Shown piece after piece: positions 1-9,445 of a DNA stretch of 58,015 nucleotides. Each line of letters begins with the position of its first letter. Position 1 is the first letter of the stretch. This DNA is from a virus. Location of the stretch: positions 1 to 58,015 of the IMG/VR virus record IMGVR_UViG_3300032241_001687, one strand, 5' to 3'. A model generated the notes under the pieces. It was not told the origin of the DNA. It did not search any database and worked only from the letters and a program-made list of their open reading frames with translations. The position numbers and the translations under genes were made by a program.

Positions 1-239
1 GTAACAGTTCCTGTAGTTAAATTTTGCCAACTTAACGTACCAGAACCATTACTTACTAATGCTTGTGTTCCTGTACTATCTGTTGAGGGAAGAGTCCATA
101 TTACATTTGATGTAGGTGAACCTGCTTTAAAAGCAGTATAAAAAGTATTTCCTGAATTATAAAATTGTAAATTACTTGCGCCTTGAATCGATAAGGTTTG
201 TGTGATTAAACCGTTTTTTGTTTTAAATTCATTTGTCAT
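1..239 (-). CDS. Fibre-like virion protein, partial (C-terminus off window)
   Basis: This reading frame starts with ATG at 239-237 and stays open to the left window edge, giving 79 residues of an unfinished protein. It begins MTNEFKTKNGLITQTLSIQG and contains the Thr/Ser/Gly-rich stretch WTLPSTDSTGTQALVSNGSG, a phrase typical of phage fibre and spike proteins with repeated short beta-strands. An AGGG ribosome-binding site lies a few bases before the ATG. It follows the larger fibre gene at 283-2337 after a 43-base gap that holds a hairpin. I infer a fibre or head/tail decoration role; the rest of the protein is needed to go further. Confidence 0.7.
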   Translation of the reverse strand, partial: MTNEFKTKNGLITQTLSIQGASNLQFYNSGNTFYTAFKAGSPTSNVIWTLPSTDSTGTQALVSNGSGTLSWQNLTTGTV

Positions 240-259
240 TTCGTTTCCCTATCCACGAA

Positions 260-281
260 ATGAAGATTATTAAATCTTCAT
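260..281 (-). terminator. Intergenic hairpin, terminator-like
   Basis: A perfect inverted repeat with 9-base arms (ATGAAGATT and AATCTTCAT) and a 4-base loop lies directly after the stop codon of the fibre gene at 283-2337. On the transcribed strand it is followed by only a short T run (TTTCG), so it may slow or partly terminate transcription, or protect the mRNA end, rather than be a full intrinsic terminator. Confidence 0.4.
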
Positions 282-282
282 A

Positions 283-2337
283 TTAAACAACTATTAATGT
301 TCTAGTAATATTTATAGTTGCCGAAGTTGCAGTTCCCATTGTTACAGTTAATACAGCATTTGCACCAGATATACTACTTGTAAATGTAGCTAAACTTCCA
401 TTTGTTTCTAACACAGCATATTCAGTCATATATGTAGATGTTCCATCTTGTGTCATCATAATTTCACTTACTTGATAATTTGTTCCTTGAGTAATTTGAA
501 TAACATATTTTGCTGAACGGTAAGTTGCTTTTGCCCAAGAATCTACAGTTGTTGCAGAAGTAGTAGTAACAGTAGTTTGTATTACATTTTCACTTGCAAT
601 TGTAGTTGCACTTGTTTTATAATCAATTGAACTATTGAATGATTTATTTGTAAGTGTATCTGTTGTATTTCTTCCTACTAATGTATCAGTAGATGTAGGT
701 AAAGTTAAAGTACCTGTATTAACAATACTAGAAATTACAGGTGATGTTAAAGTTTTATTTGCAAGTGTTTCATTTCCACTTAAGGTAGATAAAGTTCCTG
801 TTGTAGGTAATGTAACATTTGTTGTATTAGTAGTAGTTAATGTTAATGCGTAATTACCATTTGTACTAAAAGAATTTGCAGTGCTAATATTACCACCTAA
901 AGTGATTGTATTAGAACCATTATTAACACCTGTTCCTCCATATGTAGAACCAATTATGTTTGCGTTCCAAGTACCACCAGTTAATGTTCCAACTGAAGTT
1001 AAAGAAGAATTTATTACACCTGAACCTAAAGTATTATAAGATAATACACTATTGTTATTAATATAAAAAGATTTTCCAGTTGCTAAATTAACATGTTCTG
1101 AAAAATTCCAAGCATTATTAGAAGTATTCCATAAAATAGTTTTATTTGTTGTTCCATCTAATTGAATTCCACCACCATCTGCAGTTACATCACTTGGAGT
1201 TGTCGAATAACCTAATATAATAACTTTATCTACAGTTTGTACTGTAGTTGATTCAATTGTAGTTGTTGTACCTTTTACATCCAAATTACCTAAAATATAT
1301 GTTGTTCCACCACTTTTACCAATGTTTAATGTAGTTGCTGCACCTCCAAAATTAATTGTAGTTGCATTGGTATTTAATAAATCAAATGATGAACCTGAAG
1401 TAGTTATAGAAGTTGAAATATTTGGACTAGTATCTAATACTACTTTACCAGATCCAGTTGTATCTGTAATTGATGTTCCATTAATTTTAAATACATTTCC
1501 TGTACCAGCTGTATCAAAAGTTTTATTTGTAAATATATCTGTTGTTGCTTTACCAACTAATGTATCGTTTGAACTTGCAGGTAAAGTTAATGTATTGCTT
1601 CCTGCAGAAGATGATGCTTGTAATATTGTTGTACCTGATACACTACCATTTAAATAAACTCCACTATTAACTGTAGGTGAACTTATTGTAGGTGAAGTAT
1701 CTAATACAACTTTATTTGATCCCGTTTTATCACTTATAGTTGTTCCATTAATTTTTAATATGTTACCTGTTGCAGCAGTATCAAATGTTTTATTTGTAAA
1801 TGTGTCAGTTGTTGCACGACCTACTAAAGTATCAGTAGATGTAGGTAGAGTTAATGTTCCCGTATTTACAATTGTAGAAATAACAGGACTTGTTAAAGTT
1901 TTATTTGTTAAAGTATCTGTAGTTGCTTTACCTACTAGTGTATCTGTTGTTGCAGGTAAAGTTAAAGTTCCTGAAGCAGTTGTATATGCTTGAAGTGTTG
2001 TAGTACCTGAAGAAGAACCTGATAATAAAATACTAGTAGTAAAAGTAGGACTAGTACCAAATACTAATTGACCTGTTCCTGTAGCATCTGTAACTGCATT
2101 TAATAAATTTGCTGAAGTAGGAGTTGTTAAAAATGTTGCAACACCTGTACCTAATCCAGTAATACCTGATGTGGGTACAGTAATATTAATATTTGCACTA
2201 CCATCAAAACCTACGCCATTAATTGTTCTGGAGTATTGTAGTGTTGTAGCTGTTGGTGCGTTTACTTGTAAAACACCTGAGTTATTGAATACATCTACGG
2301 TTCCTATACGGAGTCCGTCTTTTATTTTAAATGCCAT
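283..2337 (-). CDS. Repeat-rich fibre-like virion protein (684 aa)
   Basis: Low-complexity Thr/Ser/Gly/Asn-rich protein built of repeated beta-strand phrases. The unit TDTLVGRATTDTLTNKT with small changes occurs four times, often followed by DTAATGN or LTSPVIS, and a shorter form occurs once. The N-terminus (MAFKIKDGLRIGTVDVFNN) and the non-repeated C-terminal ~95 residues look like attachment and tip domains of marine phage fibre proteins. The same repeat family appears in the 442-residue protein at 49352-50680. An exact late-promoter box lies 23 bases before the ATG. It sits downstream of the portal gene, where T4 would have prohead core genes, so it is an insertion relative to T4. A fibre or virion decoration role is inferred from composition; no catalytic motif is seen. 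Confidence 0.75.
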   Translation of the reverse strand: MAFKIKDGLRIGTVDVFNNSGVLQVNAPTATTLQYSRTINGVGFDGSANINITVPTSGITGLGTGVATFLTTPTSANLLNAVTDATGTGQLVFGTSPTFTTSILLSGSSSGTTTLQAYTTASGTLTLPATTDTLVGKATTDTLTNKTLTSPVISTIVNTGTLTLPTSTDTLVGRATTDTFTNKTFDTAATGNILKINGTTISDKTGSNKVVLDTSPTISSPTVNSGVYLNGSVSGTTILQASSSAGSNTLTLPASSNDTLVGKATTDIFTNKTFDTAGTGNVFKINGTSITDTTGSGKVVLDTSPNISTSITTSGSSFDLLNTNATTINFGGAATTLNIGKSGGTTYILGNLDVKGTTTTIESTTVQTVDKVIILGYSTTPSDVTADGGGIQLDGTTNKTILWNTSNNAWNFSEHVNLATGKSFYINNNSVLSYNTLGSGVINSSLTSVGTLTGGTWNANIIGSTYGGTGVNNGSNTITLGGNISTANSFSTNGNYALTLTTTNTTNVTLPTTGTLSTLSGNETLANKTLTSPVISSIVNTGTLTLPTSTDTLVGRNTTDTLTNKSFNSSIDYKTSATTIASENVIQTTVTTTSATTVDSWAKATYRSAKYVIQITQGTNYQVSEIMMTQDGTSTYMTEYAVLETNGSLATFTSSISGANAVLTVTMGTATSATINITRTLIVV

Positions 2338-2360
2338 TTAAATCCCTCTATGAACTGTAA

Positions 2361-2368
2361 TATTTATA
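2361..2368 (-). promoter_or_regulatory. T4-type late promoter box
   Basis: Exact TATAAATA on the minus strand, 23 bases before the ATG of the 684-residue fibre gene and just after the stop of the preceding gene. Sequence and spacing match the -10 element of T4 late promoters. Confidence 0.6.
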
Positions 2369-3532
2369 TCAAATTAATCGTCTAAAATTAAATACATAGT
2401 TTGATGAAGATGCGTTATTTACGTTAGAATATATTTGTAATTTTAAATTTGTTCCTTGTATTGTAGGTGACCTAAACGTTCTTAAATATAAATTACCATC
2501 ATTTTGAGCACCTGCCCTATGTAATTGAATTTCGTCAGTAGGAAGTACTTGTGATGAACTTGTTGTACTTGAATACCAACTCATTATACCTGAATAATAC
2601 TCATTTAAGTTTGTTCCTCCTGAAGCATAATCGTTTGCAAATAATTGTATAACATAAGTTCCAGTTGCTAAATTATTACTTTGAATTCCTGTGTCTTGCC
2701 AATTAGTAGTTAAAGTTAATGTTTTAGTTATAGTAGTAACTAAATCTTGTGCAGCTGCAAGAGGTACATTTGTTAAATCATTATAACTACCAGAAAAGGC
2801 AACAGGTGCTAAACTAGATGTATTTGCTTTTTGAGATAAACTTGTAAATATATTTCCTATAGATGTTTCATCACCCGTTATTGCATCTGCTAATTCTTTT
2901 AAAGTATTTAAAGTATTAGGAGCACCACCTATTAAATTATTAATTGATGTATCTACATAACTAATAGTTGCATAATTGCCAGATGCAATATTGTCTGCAG
3001 CTATCCATTTTTTTAATGCACCATCAAATTTTAATATTTGATTATTACTAGCATTTTTTATTGAAGATAAATCTGTATCACCTAAATCATACAGCCAGTA
3101 TGAACCAGAACCAGTTCCTCCTCTACCTACATTTGCAAGAGAACCTGTAATTCTTGATACTCTTTTTTGTATATTATCAGATAATTCATTTAAGTTTTGA
3201 ATTAAAGGTTCTATGTTTGGAGTTTCTCCGGGATCTCCTTTATCACCCTTATCCCCTCTATCTCCTTTATCACCTTTATCTCCCTTATCACCTTTAATAG
3301 AATTTTCTTCTAAAAAATTAATTTTTGCTTTAACTAATTTAATTTCATCTTTTGATTTTTCAGTAAGAGAAAGAAATAGTTCCTTATTTTCTTGTTCTAA
3401 TAGAACAGTATCTTTAACGTTATTTTTTACTATGTTTAATTGATTTTTTAATACTTTTATTTCGTCTTTTGTTTTTTCAGTTAAAGATAATAAAAGTTTT
3501 TTTTCAACAAGTAATTTAGACTTGTCTTTCAT
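2369..3532 (-). CDS. Collagen-like fibre protein with coiled-coil N-terminus
   Basis: Residues 1-78 form a charged predicted coiled coil that contains an internal duplication: LLLSLTEKTKDEIKVLK at 13-29 and LFLSLTEKSKDEIKLVK at 52-68. Residues 81-104 are eight Gly-x-y triplets (GDKGDKGDKG, then DRG and GDPG), a short collagen-like triple-helix segment. After it come phrases common in phage tail fibres, including GGAPNTLNTLKELADAI. The C-terminal ~120 residues are likely a folded tip. Together this predicts a trimeric rod with a head domain. The gene lies six bases after the portal gene and so is probably co-transcribed with it. No enzyme motif is visible; receptor binding or capsid fibre are both possible. 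Confidence 0.75.
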   Translation of the reverse strand: MKDKSKLLVEKKLLLSLTEKTKDEIKVLKNQLNIVKNNVKDTVLLEQENKELFLSLTEKSKDEIKLVKAKINFLEENSIKGDKGDKGDKGDRGDKGDKGDPGETPNIEPLIQNLNELSDNIQKRVSRITGSLANVGRGGTGSGSYWLYDLGDTDLSSIKNASNNQILKFDGALKKWIAADNIASGNYATISYVDTSINNLIGGAPNTLNTLKELADAITGDETSIGNIFTSLSQKANTSSLAPVAFSGSYNDLTNVPLAAAQDLVTTITKTLTLTTNWQDTGIQSNNLATGTYVIQLFANDYASGGTNLNEYYSGIMSWYSSTTSSSQVLPTDEIQLHRAGAQNDGNLYLRTFRSPTIQGTNLKLQIYSNVNNASSSNYVFNFRRLI

Positions 3533-3538
3533 AAATCA

Positions 3539-5119
3539 TTACCATTTTCCATCAATAATTTCTTTTGTAGTATTAATCAATTCTTCACTCTTAGTCAAAT
3601 TAGCACTTACTGCTGCATCTATTTTTTCATCTGCTTCAGGTCCAAATTTAGCATCATGTTCTTTATCAGAACCTTCTTTTTTAATTTGTGTATTAAGTTC
3701 ATCAATTTCTGCTTGTGATTGTTGAAGAATAGATTTTCTAACATATTCATGTGAAAAATATCTACCTACAAATTTTTCCATTATATCTGCTAAACCAATA
3801 CGTTCTTTTAACATTTCACTATTTTTTAACTCAGCAAAATGTCCATCTTGTAAAAAGTCATATTGTAATTTAGATCCTATTAATGCCCAATCTTCTTCTG
3901 CAATAACACCTTTAAGGATTAATTGAGTTTTTAAAATGTCATTAAACATTTCAGTAAATTTTTTTCTAAGTCTTTGAACAAATTTAGTAAATTTTAATTC
4001 GTCTCTTGTAATTTCAGTTGAACGTCCCATATTAAAACCACTATTTGATTCTAATCTACTTACAGGAACATTTAATGATCTATAAAGTTTCTTTTGAAAA
4101 TATTCTATGTCTGCAATTTGGTCTAAATTTCCACCACCAGGTAAAGTAGTAATATCAGTTCCTCGACCACCTTCTCTCGTAGGTAACCAATAATCTTCTA
4201 ACATATTCATATAATTTCTGTCATCTCGAATTTCACCTGTACTAGCATCATACACAAGTTTATTTCGATAACGAGCCATAACATCTCTCAAATATTGTTC
4301 TGCTTTTTGTTTAGGTAAATTTCCTACGTCAATTTTAAATATTCTTCTTTCAGGTGCTCGTGCAATACGATAAATTACAACTGCATCTTCAATCATTCTT
4401 AATTGATTAACAGGTTTAATTGCTTTATGTAAATATGATAACATCATATTTTTATTTTGATCTACTAATCCTGAAGAACAAAATGTAATTGTATCAGCAG
4501 CAATTCTTATTCCAGAACCTGAGGTCGATCCTGCAACTCCTTTTTCATTAAACATGTAATATTCTTCATATTCACTTATAATTGCTAAATCTACATTGTT
4601 TCTACTTTTTTTAACTTCTCTAACTTTTTTAATTTTTCTAGGATCAATGTATCTTAATTCTGTAATACCTTCTTTTGGATTTTCTCTATTAATTACTTTT
4701 TGATAATATATTCTTCCATCAACATACCATCTTTTAAAAATTTCAAAACCTTTTGTACTGAAATTTAATAAATGTAATATGGTTTTAAATTCTTCGTCTA
4801 TTTTCTTTTTAACAGGATCTTTAAAAGGAATGGTATCACATAATATTCTTACCGCATCTTTTTCTTCATTAGATACAATTGCTTCGTTGCAAATATCTTC
4901 TATTGCTTGATCACATTCGGGATGTAATGAAATTTCTCTATATCGTCTTATAAGGTCTGCTTCATTTTTTGCTGTACCTTCTAAGTCTAAGTATTGTCCA
5001 AAAAAACCTCCAGAAGCAACGACCGTAGTGCCGTCATCTGCTTGTGGAGTAGTAAAAAATTGTTTTGGATCTTCTGGTTTCTTTTTTCTCGTAATCGAGA
5101 ATCCGAATAAATCAGCCAT
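3539..5119 (-). CDS. gp20: Portal vertex protein, T4 gp20 family
   Basis: The 526-residue product matches the length of T4 gp20 (524) and has the family's features: an N-terminal region with a short Gly-rich segment, then ADLIRRYREISLHPECDQAI and DICNEAIVSNEEKDAVRI, which are characteristic of gp20 portals. Twelve copies form the ring at the unique capsid vertex through which DNA is packaged and ejected, and which initiates head assembly. It follows the tail tube gene, as in T4, after a 74-base gap that holds a strong hairpin. The acidic and Lys-rich C-terminal ~40 residues are likely flexible. In T4 the next genes would be the prohead core and protease; here a collagen-like fibre gene follows instead. 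Confidence 0.96.
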   Translation of the reverse strand: MADLFGFSITRKKKPEDPKQFFTTPQADDGTTVVASGGFFGQYLDLEGTAKNEADLIRRYREISLHPECDQAIEDICNEAIVSNEEKDAVRILCDTIPFKDPVKKKIDEEFKTILHLLNFSTKGFEIFKRWYVDGRIYYQKVINRENPKEGITELRYIDPRKIKKVREVKKSRNNVDLAIISEYEEYYMFNEKGVAGSTSGSGIRIAADTITFCSSGLVDQNKNMMLSYLHKAIKPVNQLRMIEDAVVIYRIARAPERRIFKIDVGNLPKQKAEQYLRDVMARYRNKLVYDASTGEIRDDRNYMNMLEDYWLPTREGGRGTDITTLPGGGNLDQIADIEYFQKKLYRSLNVPVSRLESNSGFNMGRSTEITRDELKFTKFVQRLRKKFTEMFNDILKTQLILKGVIAEEDWALIGSKLQYDFLQDGHFAELKNSEMLKERIGLADIMEKFVGRYFSHEYVRKSILQQSQAEIDELNTQIKKEGSDKEHDAKFGPEADEKIDAAVSANLTKSEELINTTKEIIDGKW

Positions 5120-5153
5120 TATGTATTCCTTATCATAGTATATTTAGTAATCT

Positions 5154-5184
5154 AAAAGGAGCCGTTTTTAATGCGGCCCCTTTT
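5154..5184 (-). terminator. Strong stem-loop between gp19 and gp20
   Basis: Arms AAAAGGAGCCG and CGGCCCCTTTT pair over ten of eleven positions (one A/C mismatch) around a nine-base loop. It starts ten bases after the tail tube stop codon. The 3' arm on the transcribed strand ends in TTTT, so it can act as an intrinsic terminator or as an mRNA-stabilising hairpin that separates the abundant sheath/tube mRNA from the portal message. Confidence 0.6.
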
Positions 5185-5193
5185 AATTAACTA

Positions 5194-5721
5194 CTAAGTT
5201 GTAGTTGAAGTTTCAAAATATTGATATGCAAAAGTAACAACAAATTGTTCAATTTGAGTTTGTTCGTCATAATTCAATTCAATCGCAGCGATGTCTTTTG
5301 GAAAAGCACCTCTAAGAGTGTATGATTTAATTGTATTACCATTTCTATCTAAATGGTCAACAAACGCATCTACTTGATAATCCGCAGGATTTGTTAATCC
5401 TTCGTTATCTGTCATATTGTTGATACCGTTTTGCCATCTTTCAAAAGCATTTCTTAATAAGAAATCTGAATCGTTGTAAACAGTAACGTTCCAATCTGCA
5501 AATGATCTATCACCTGCAATCTTAATTGATCTACCTCTGAATTTAACATCAACTTCACCCAATGTCATAGCGGGAATTGCTGAAGCTCTACATAAAAATG
5601 CAAGAGTTTCGATTTCTCCACCAACTTGAGCATATCCAGGGAAAGGCATAGTTACCTTAAACTGGTTAGCACGAGCGCCACCGCCGGATAGTTTAGATTT
5701 GAAGTCATTTATATTAGCCAT
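5194..5721 (-). CDS. gp19: Tail tube protein, T4 gp19 family
   Basis: The 175-residue product is slightly longer than T4 gp19 (163). The N-terminus MANINDFKSKLSGGGARANQ and the segments ANQFKVTMPFPGY, RGRSIKIAGDRSFADWNVTV and NDSDFLLRNAFERW are typical of gp19-type tube proteins, which stack as hexameric rings to form the rigid tube inside the contractile sheath. It lies 22 bases after the sheath gene and is followed by a stable hairpin, as expected for a highly expressed structural gene. It is probably transcribed with the sheath gene from the late promoter at 7765-7772. I see no unusual features. Confidence 0.96.
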   Translation of the reverse strand: MANINDFKSKLSGGGARANQFKVTMPFPGYAQVGGEIETLAFLCRASAIPAMTLGEVDVKFRGRSIKIAGDRSFADWNVTVYNDSDFLLRNAFERWQNGINNMTDNEGLTNPADYQVDAFVDHLDRNGNTIKSYTLRGAFPKDIAAIELNYDEQTQIEQFVVTFAYQYFETSTTT

Positions 5722-5743
5722 TGTTTTGTTCTCCTATTCTAAA

Positions 5744-7672
5744 TTAACCACCAGCCACTTCCGAGAAGGAAACGCCAGTTCGGGTTGCTATAAATGATAA
5801 TGTGATAAAGTTGATACTTCTAGCAGGTTTAATATATATTTCTGCTACAAATTCATTTCTATCAATTACATCGCCTGTATTATTAGTTGCGTCACAAACT
5901 ACTAAGAAGTCTGTTATACCACGTCTTCCTTGTACCTCTCGTAAGAATGGTTCAACGATGTTTCTAAAGTTTGCTCTAGTAAACTCATCGTTAAATTCAA
6001 ACAATTGGAATTTAGAAGCAGTAGATATTGCTTTTTCTAAAACAATAAACAATCTTCTTACGTTGATTCTATCAAACGCAGATGGAGAACTCAATCCTGT
6101 TTTATCTCCAAACAAAACAGTTCCTTGTCCAGGAAAAGTTACTACTGGATTGATTCTGTTTCTGTATAGATCGTCTCTTTGAGTTTTATTAGGATTATAT
6201 GCAAGTTTAACTGCACCTCTAATAACACCTCTATTAAGACCAGCAGGTGAATACCACGCATCAGCAACTAAATCTGTTCTTGCTGCTAATCCTGCGATAT
6301 CTCCATTCAATGGTACATATCTATATACGTCATTATATCTATCGTATTGATACTTGTAACCACTATCAATTACAACATAAGACGATGATCTAATCGAACT
6401 TGCAGTATTGATAATGTTTGATGTTTGTGTTTCAGAATTTGTAATATTAACAACGTCTGATCTATAAGGTGATACAAATGCAACGGTATCAGCTCTGTTT
6501 TCAGCAATTGTTATAGTACTATCAATTGATACATTAGAAGAAGGTCCTCCAATTAATAATCCTATATCCACTGTTTCTGAATCTAAGAATTTTTGTAGAC
6601 CTGTTACTCTTTGAGCATCAGTTGCATTAGAACCATCATTACCATTTGATAACAAAGTAGTTACTGGTGCAGTTATTGATGTAAATGTTGTTCCAGCAGC
6701 AGTATTACCCCAATTTGATCCACCAGCAGTATGATCCATCCAATAAATGTAATTTGATTTATTAAATATTACTGTTGGATAATAGTTTGTATCTCCTTGT
6801 GGTGATTTAGCATCAGAAGCTAATGATACACGAGAATAAGTTTCTAAAACTGTATTTGCTGTTCCAGAAATTGATCCTGTTGCATCATAAACTACTACAT
6901 GTATTTCGTCATTTGATCCACTTAAATTAGAAACAAATGGTGAAGTTCCAGGAGCACCGTTTACGAAATCGAAAAATGCCCATCTTCTTCTAACTGTACT
7001 TCCAGTTAAAACTGCTCTTTGTAAACCACCATTACCTGATGGATATCTTACAAATGTAATTGTATTTGTTGATACGTTAGTTACTTTATATTGATACCCG
7101 TCATTAAAATCAGTTCCAGAAGCAGTTGTCGAAAATGCTATAATGTCTCCTACTTTAACATTTGCAGCACTAGTAAGAGTGATAGTTGTATCACCTACAG
7201 CAGGGGTTGCTGTTGCTACAGTTGTTACGTTTGTATTTTCATATGCAGTTGCAGAAGGACAAATTGAAACACCAATATTGTTACCCCATGCACCAGCAGT
7301 ATTTGCTGCCCATTCTCCGACAGATCCCTGTCCAGCAGCATAATTGTTTGTATAATCTACATCATTTTTTATAACAATAGCTGATCCTGAAGCTACTGCG
7401 TTTAAAATACCAGTATTTTGTGTTCGTACTACTCTTAGTGAATTAGAATATTGTAAAAAGTTTGCTGCGCTAAAAAAATACTCAAAATTATTTGAGTCTG
7501 GTTTTCCAAAAGTTTCAACTAACTCTTGTTCGCTAGATACTGTTACAACTTCATCTAAAGGTCCTTGTCTAAAATCACCCACGATTGCACCCACCGAAGT
7601 AGATACTGCTGGTATAATTCTAGTTAAGTCTTTTTCTTGTACGAGAACACCTGGTGATACTTGAAATGCCAT
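5744..7672 (-). CDS. gp18: Contractile tail sheath protein, T4 gp18 family
   Basis: The 642-residue product is close to T4 gp18 (659). The start AFQVSPGVLVQEKDLTRIIP and the following STSVGAIVGDFRQGP are hallmarks of myovirus sheath proteins, and the C-terminal third (TFPGQGTVLFGDKTGLSS, then VRRLFIVLEKAI) is the conserved sheath core that hexamerises and contracts. The variable Thr/Ser-rich middle (about residues 130-380) is the surface-exposed insertion region. The ATG has an AGGAG site nine bases upstream. A late-promoter box lies 92 bases upstream within a 123-base leader that also holds a small perfect inverted repeat. With the tube gene it forms the contractile machine. Confidence 0.97.
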   Translation of the reverse strand: MAFQVSPGVLVQEKDLTRIIPAVSTSVGAIVGDFRQGPLDEVVTVSSEQELVETFGKPDSNNFEYFFSAANFLQYSNSLRVVRTQNTGILNAVASGSAIVIKNDVDYTNNYAAGQGSVGEWAANTAGAWGNNIGVSICPSATAYENTNVTTVATATPAVGDTTITLTSAANVKVGDIIAFSTTASGTDFNDGYQYKVTNVSTNTITFVRYPSGNGGLQRAVLTGSTVRRRWAFFDFVNGAPGTSPFVSNLSGSNDEIHVVVYDATGSISGTANTVLETYSRVSLASDAKSPQGDTNYYPTVIFNKSNYIYWMDHTAGGSNWGNTAAGTTFTSITAPVTTLLSNGNDGSNATDAQRVTGLQKFLDSETVDIGLLIGGPSSNVSIDSTITIAENRADTVAFVSPYRSDVVNITNSETQTSNIINTASSIRSSSYVVIDSGYKYQYDRYNDVYRYVPLNGDIAGLAARTDLVADAWYSPAGLNRGVIRGAVKLAYNPNKTQRDDLYRNRINPVVTFPGQGTVLFGDKTGLSSPSAFDRINVRRLFIVLEKAISTASKFQLFEFNDEFTRANFRNIVEPFLREVQGRRGITDFLVVCDATNNTGDVIDRNEFVAEIYIKPARSINFITLSFIATRTGVSFSEVAGG

Positions 7673-7723
7673 TCGGTTTATCTCCTATTAAAAATTAACT
7701 CTATATACATATATTTCAACACT

Positions 7724-7738
7724 CGTATTATTAATACG
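7724..7738 (-). promoter_or_regulatory. Perfect inverted repeat in the tail sheath leader
   Basis: CGTATTA, one T, TAATACG: seven-base perfect arms within the 123-base gap between terminase and sheath genes, between the late-promoter box (7765-7772) and the sheath start. It could form a short 5' leader hairpin or be a protein-binding palindrome; nothing further distinguishes these. Confidence 0.3.
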
Positions 7739-7764
7739 CCCATAGTCAAAACTTCAACTATACC

Positions 7765-7772
7765 TATTTATA
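7765..7772 (-). promoter_or_regulatory. T4-type late promoter box upstream of gp18
   Basis: Exact TATAAATA on the minus strand, 92 bases before the sheath ATG and just past the terminase stop codon. It is well placed to drive the sheath/tube transcript, which must be strong and late. Confidence 0.6.
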
Positions 7773-7795
7773 AAATGATAAATTTTGACGTTTTT

Positions 7796-9442
7796 TTAAT
7801 AGTTTTCGCCCCCCTCACCTCTATGTACTACAGGATTCCAAACCTCTCCATATTCATCTTTAAACGGTTGATCTTCTTCTTTTGTAATACCATCATCTAT
7901 AAAACCAAAAGGTGCCATATCTTGTTCTATTATTTTAGATTGATCTTCGTATAATTTTGAACGTACATCTGAATTACTTAATTCTTTAAAATATGGTTGA
8001 TTTGATAACCATCCAAATAAAATAAGACAAGTCATTAAATCATCATTACAACCTTCTTCTGCTTTCCATGAATTATGTCTTCTTGCAAACGTTGACATTT
8101 CTTCAATAATATTAAAATCATTTATCATTAGTTTATCAGTTTCTATAATTGTCTTTAAATTTGAACAACCTATTTTTTTAATTTGTTTAGTCATACGAAT
8201 TCCTAATTGACTACCACGACCACTAAATCCAGTTCCTAATACTTGACCAGCACGACCTCTTTGTGTAGTCATTAATAAATTATCATATTCTAAATCAAAT
8301 TGTAATGCATCAGATATTTGTCCTCCTAAATCATTTACTTCTACAAGTGTATGAGCACGATTATATCCTTTAATAGTTTGTTCTATAATATTTGGAAATA
8401 CCAAAGGTTTAACTTCATTATTTCTATACTTTGCAACCACTCTATATGGCATTTTGGTTACATCAAATATAATAAATGCAGAATAATCTTTTGTAATTCC
8501 TCTTGCAACGTCAACTGTACAAACATAAATTTTTTCTTTATCAGGTCTTTCAAATATATCTAATCCGCCTTGTGATTGTATAGGTTTTAAATAAGGTATA
8601 ACTTTTATTTTACTTGAAGAAATTAAAGTGTCTATAGATCCTAAAAATTCACACTCAAACTCTTGTTGAAACTGTTCTGGACTTGTATTTCGTATTGTAT
8701 CTTCTTTCCATTTTTCATCACGACCTGGTACTTCTGACCAGTGAACTTCTATAGGTACATAATCATTTTGTTTATTAATTGCATCAGTCCATAGTTTATA
8801 ATACATATTCATACCATGAGGTGTAGATACAATAATCATTTTTGTATTTTTACCTGATGAAATTGTAGGAAACACTGAACTAAAAAATTGTTCTGCAATT
8901 GTAGCAGGTACGAAAGCAAACTCGTCTAAGAATATAATGTTATAAGAACCTCCTCGAATTGCAGAAGAAGATGTTGCCGCTGCTACTATTTTACTACCAT
9001 TTTCTAATTCAATACTACCTTTATTCCAATTTAATACGCCTTGTTGTAAAAACTTTGGTATATTTTCATATGCAAGTTGTAAACGACCTAATATATCTCT
9101 TGCAGTAGATGACTTGTTTGCAAGTATGGCAACATTACTATTTGGATTAAAAATAACATAATGTAAAAGATAAGATACAATAGTGGTTGATTTTCCTGAT
9201 TGTCTAGGTAACTTACAAATTGTAAAACGATTACTATGCATGGTACCTACCATATCTTTTTGAAAATCATACATTTTAAAAGGTACTAACCCTTCATCTA
9301 AAGAAACAATTTTTACATAATTTTGAATAAAATGTAAAGGATCATTTGAACATTTATCAAATTCTTGTATTTGTTCTTGTGTAAATTCTACTGAAACGTT
9401 TGCTTTTTTAAGATTAGGATTGCCAAGATATACTTCGTTCAT
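7796..9442 (-). CDS. gp17: Terminase large subunit, T4 gp17 family
   Basis: ATP-driven DNA packaging motor and headful nuclease. The 548-residue protein (T4 gp17 is 610) has a Walker A motif PRQSGKST at 79-86, a Walker B strand NIIFLDEF at 168-175 with catalytic Asp173-Glu174, and the coupling motif STPHG at 206-210. The C-terminal RNase H-like nuclease shows the expected acidic residues in VDVARG (Asp311), LVEVNDLGG (368-371) and CNDDLM (467-468). The protein docks on the portal ring. It follows the small terminase gene with a three-base gap. The acidic C-terminal tail (about 500-548) is typical of the family. No intein or frameshift is visible. Confidence 0.98.
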   Translation of the reverse strand: MNEVYLGNPNLKKANVSVEFTQEQIQEFDKCSNDPLHFIQNYVKIVSLDEGLVPFKMYDFQKDMVGTMHSNRFTICKLPRQSGKSTTIVSYLLHYVIFNPNSNVAILANKSSTARDILGRLQLAYENIPKFLQQGVLNWNKGSIELENGSKIVAAATSSSAIRGGSYNIIFLDEFAFVPATIAEQFFSSVFPTISSGKNTKMIIVSTPHGMNMYYKLWTDAINKQNDYVPIEVHWSEVPGRDEKWKEDTIRNTSPEQFQQEFECEFLGSIDTLISSSKIKVIPYLKPIQSQGGLDIFERPDKEKIYVCTVDVARGITKDYSAFIIFDVTKMPYRVVAKYRNNEVKPLVFPNIIEQTIKGYNRAHTLVEVNDLGGQISDALQFDLEYDNLLMTTQRGRAGQVLGTGFSGRGSQLGIRMTKQIKKIGCSNLKTIIETDKLMINDFNIIEEMSTFARRHNSWKAEEGCNDDLMTCLILFGWLSNQPYFKELSNSDVRSKLYEDQSKIIEQDMAPFGFIDDGITKEEDQPFKDEYGEVWNPVVHRGEGGENY

Positions 9443-9445
9443 TTA

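Noticed and set aside
3221-3300. Near-identical tandem GAT/AAA-type repeats resembling a CRISPR or microsatellite
   Set aside because: The repeat is a coding Gly-Asp-Lys (collagen-like) stretch in frame with the fibre gene; there are no spacers.
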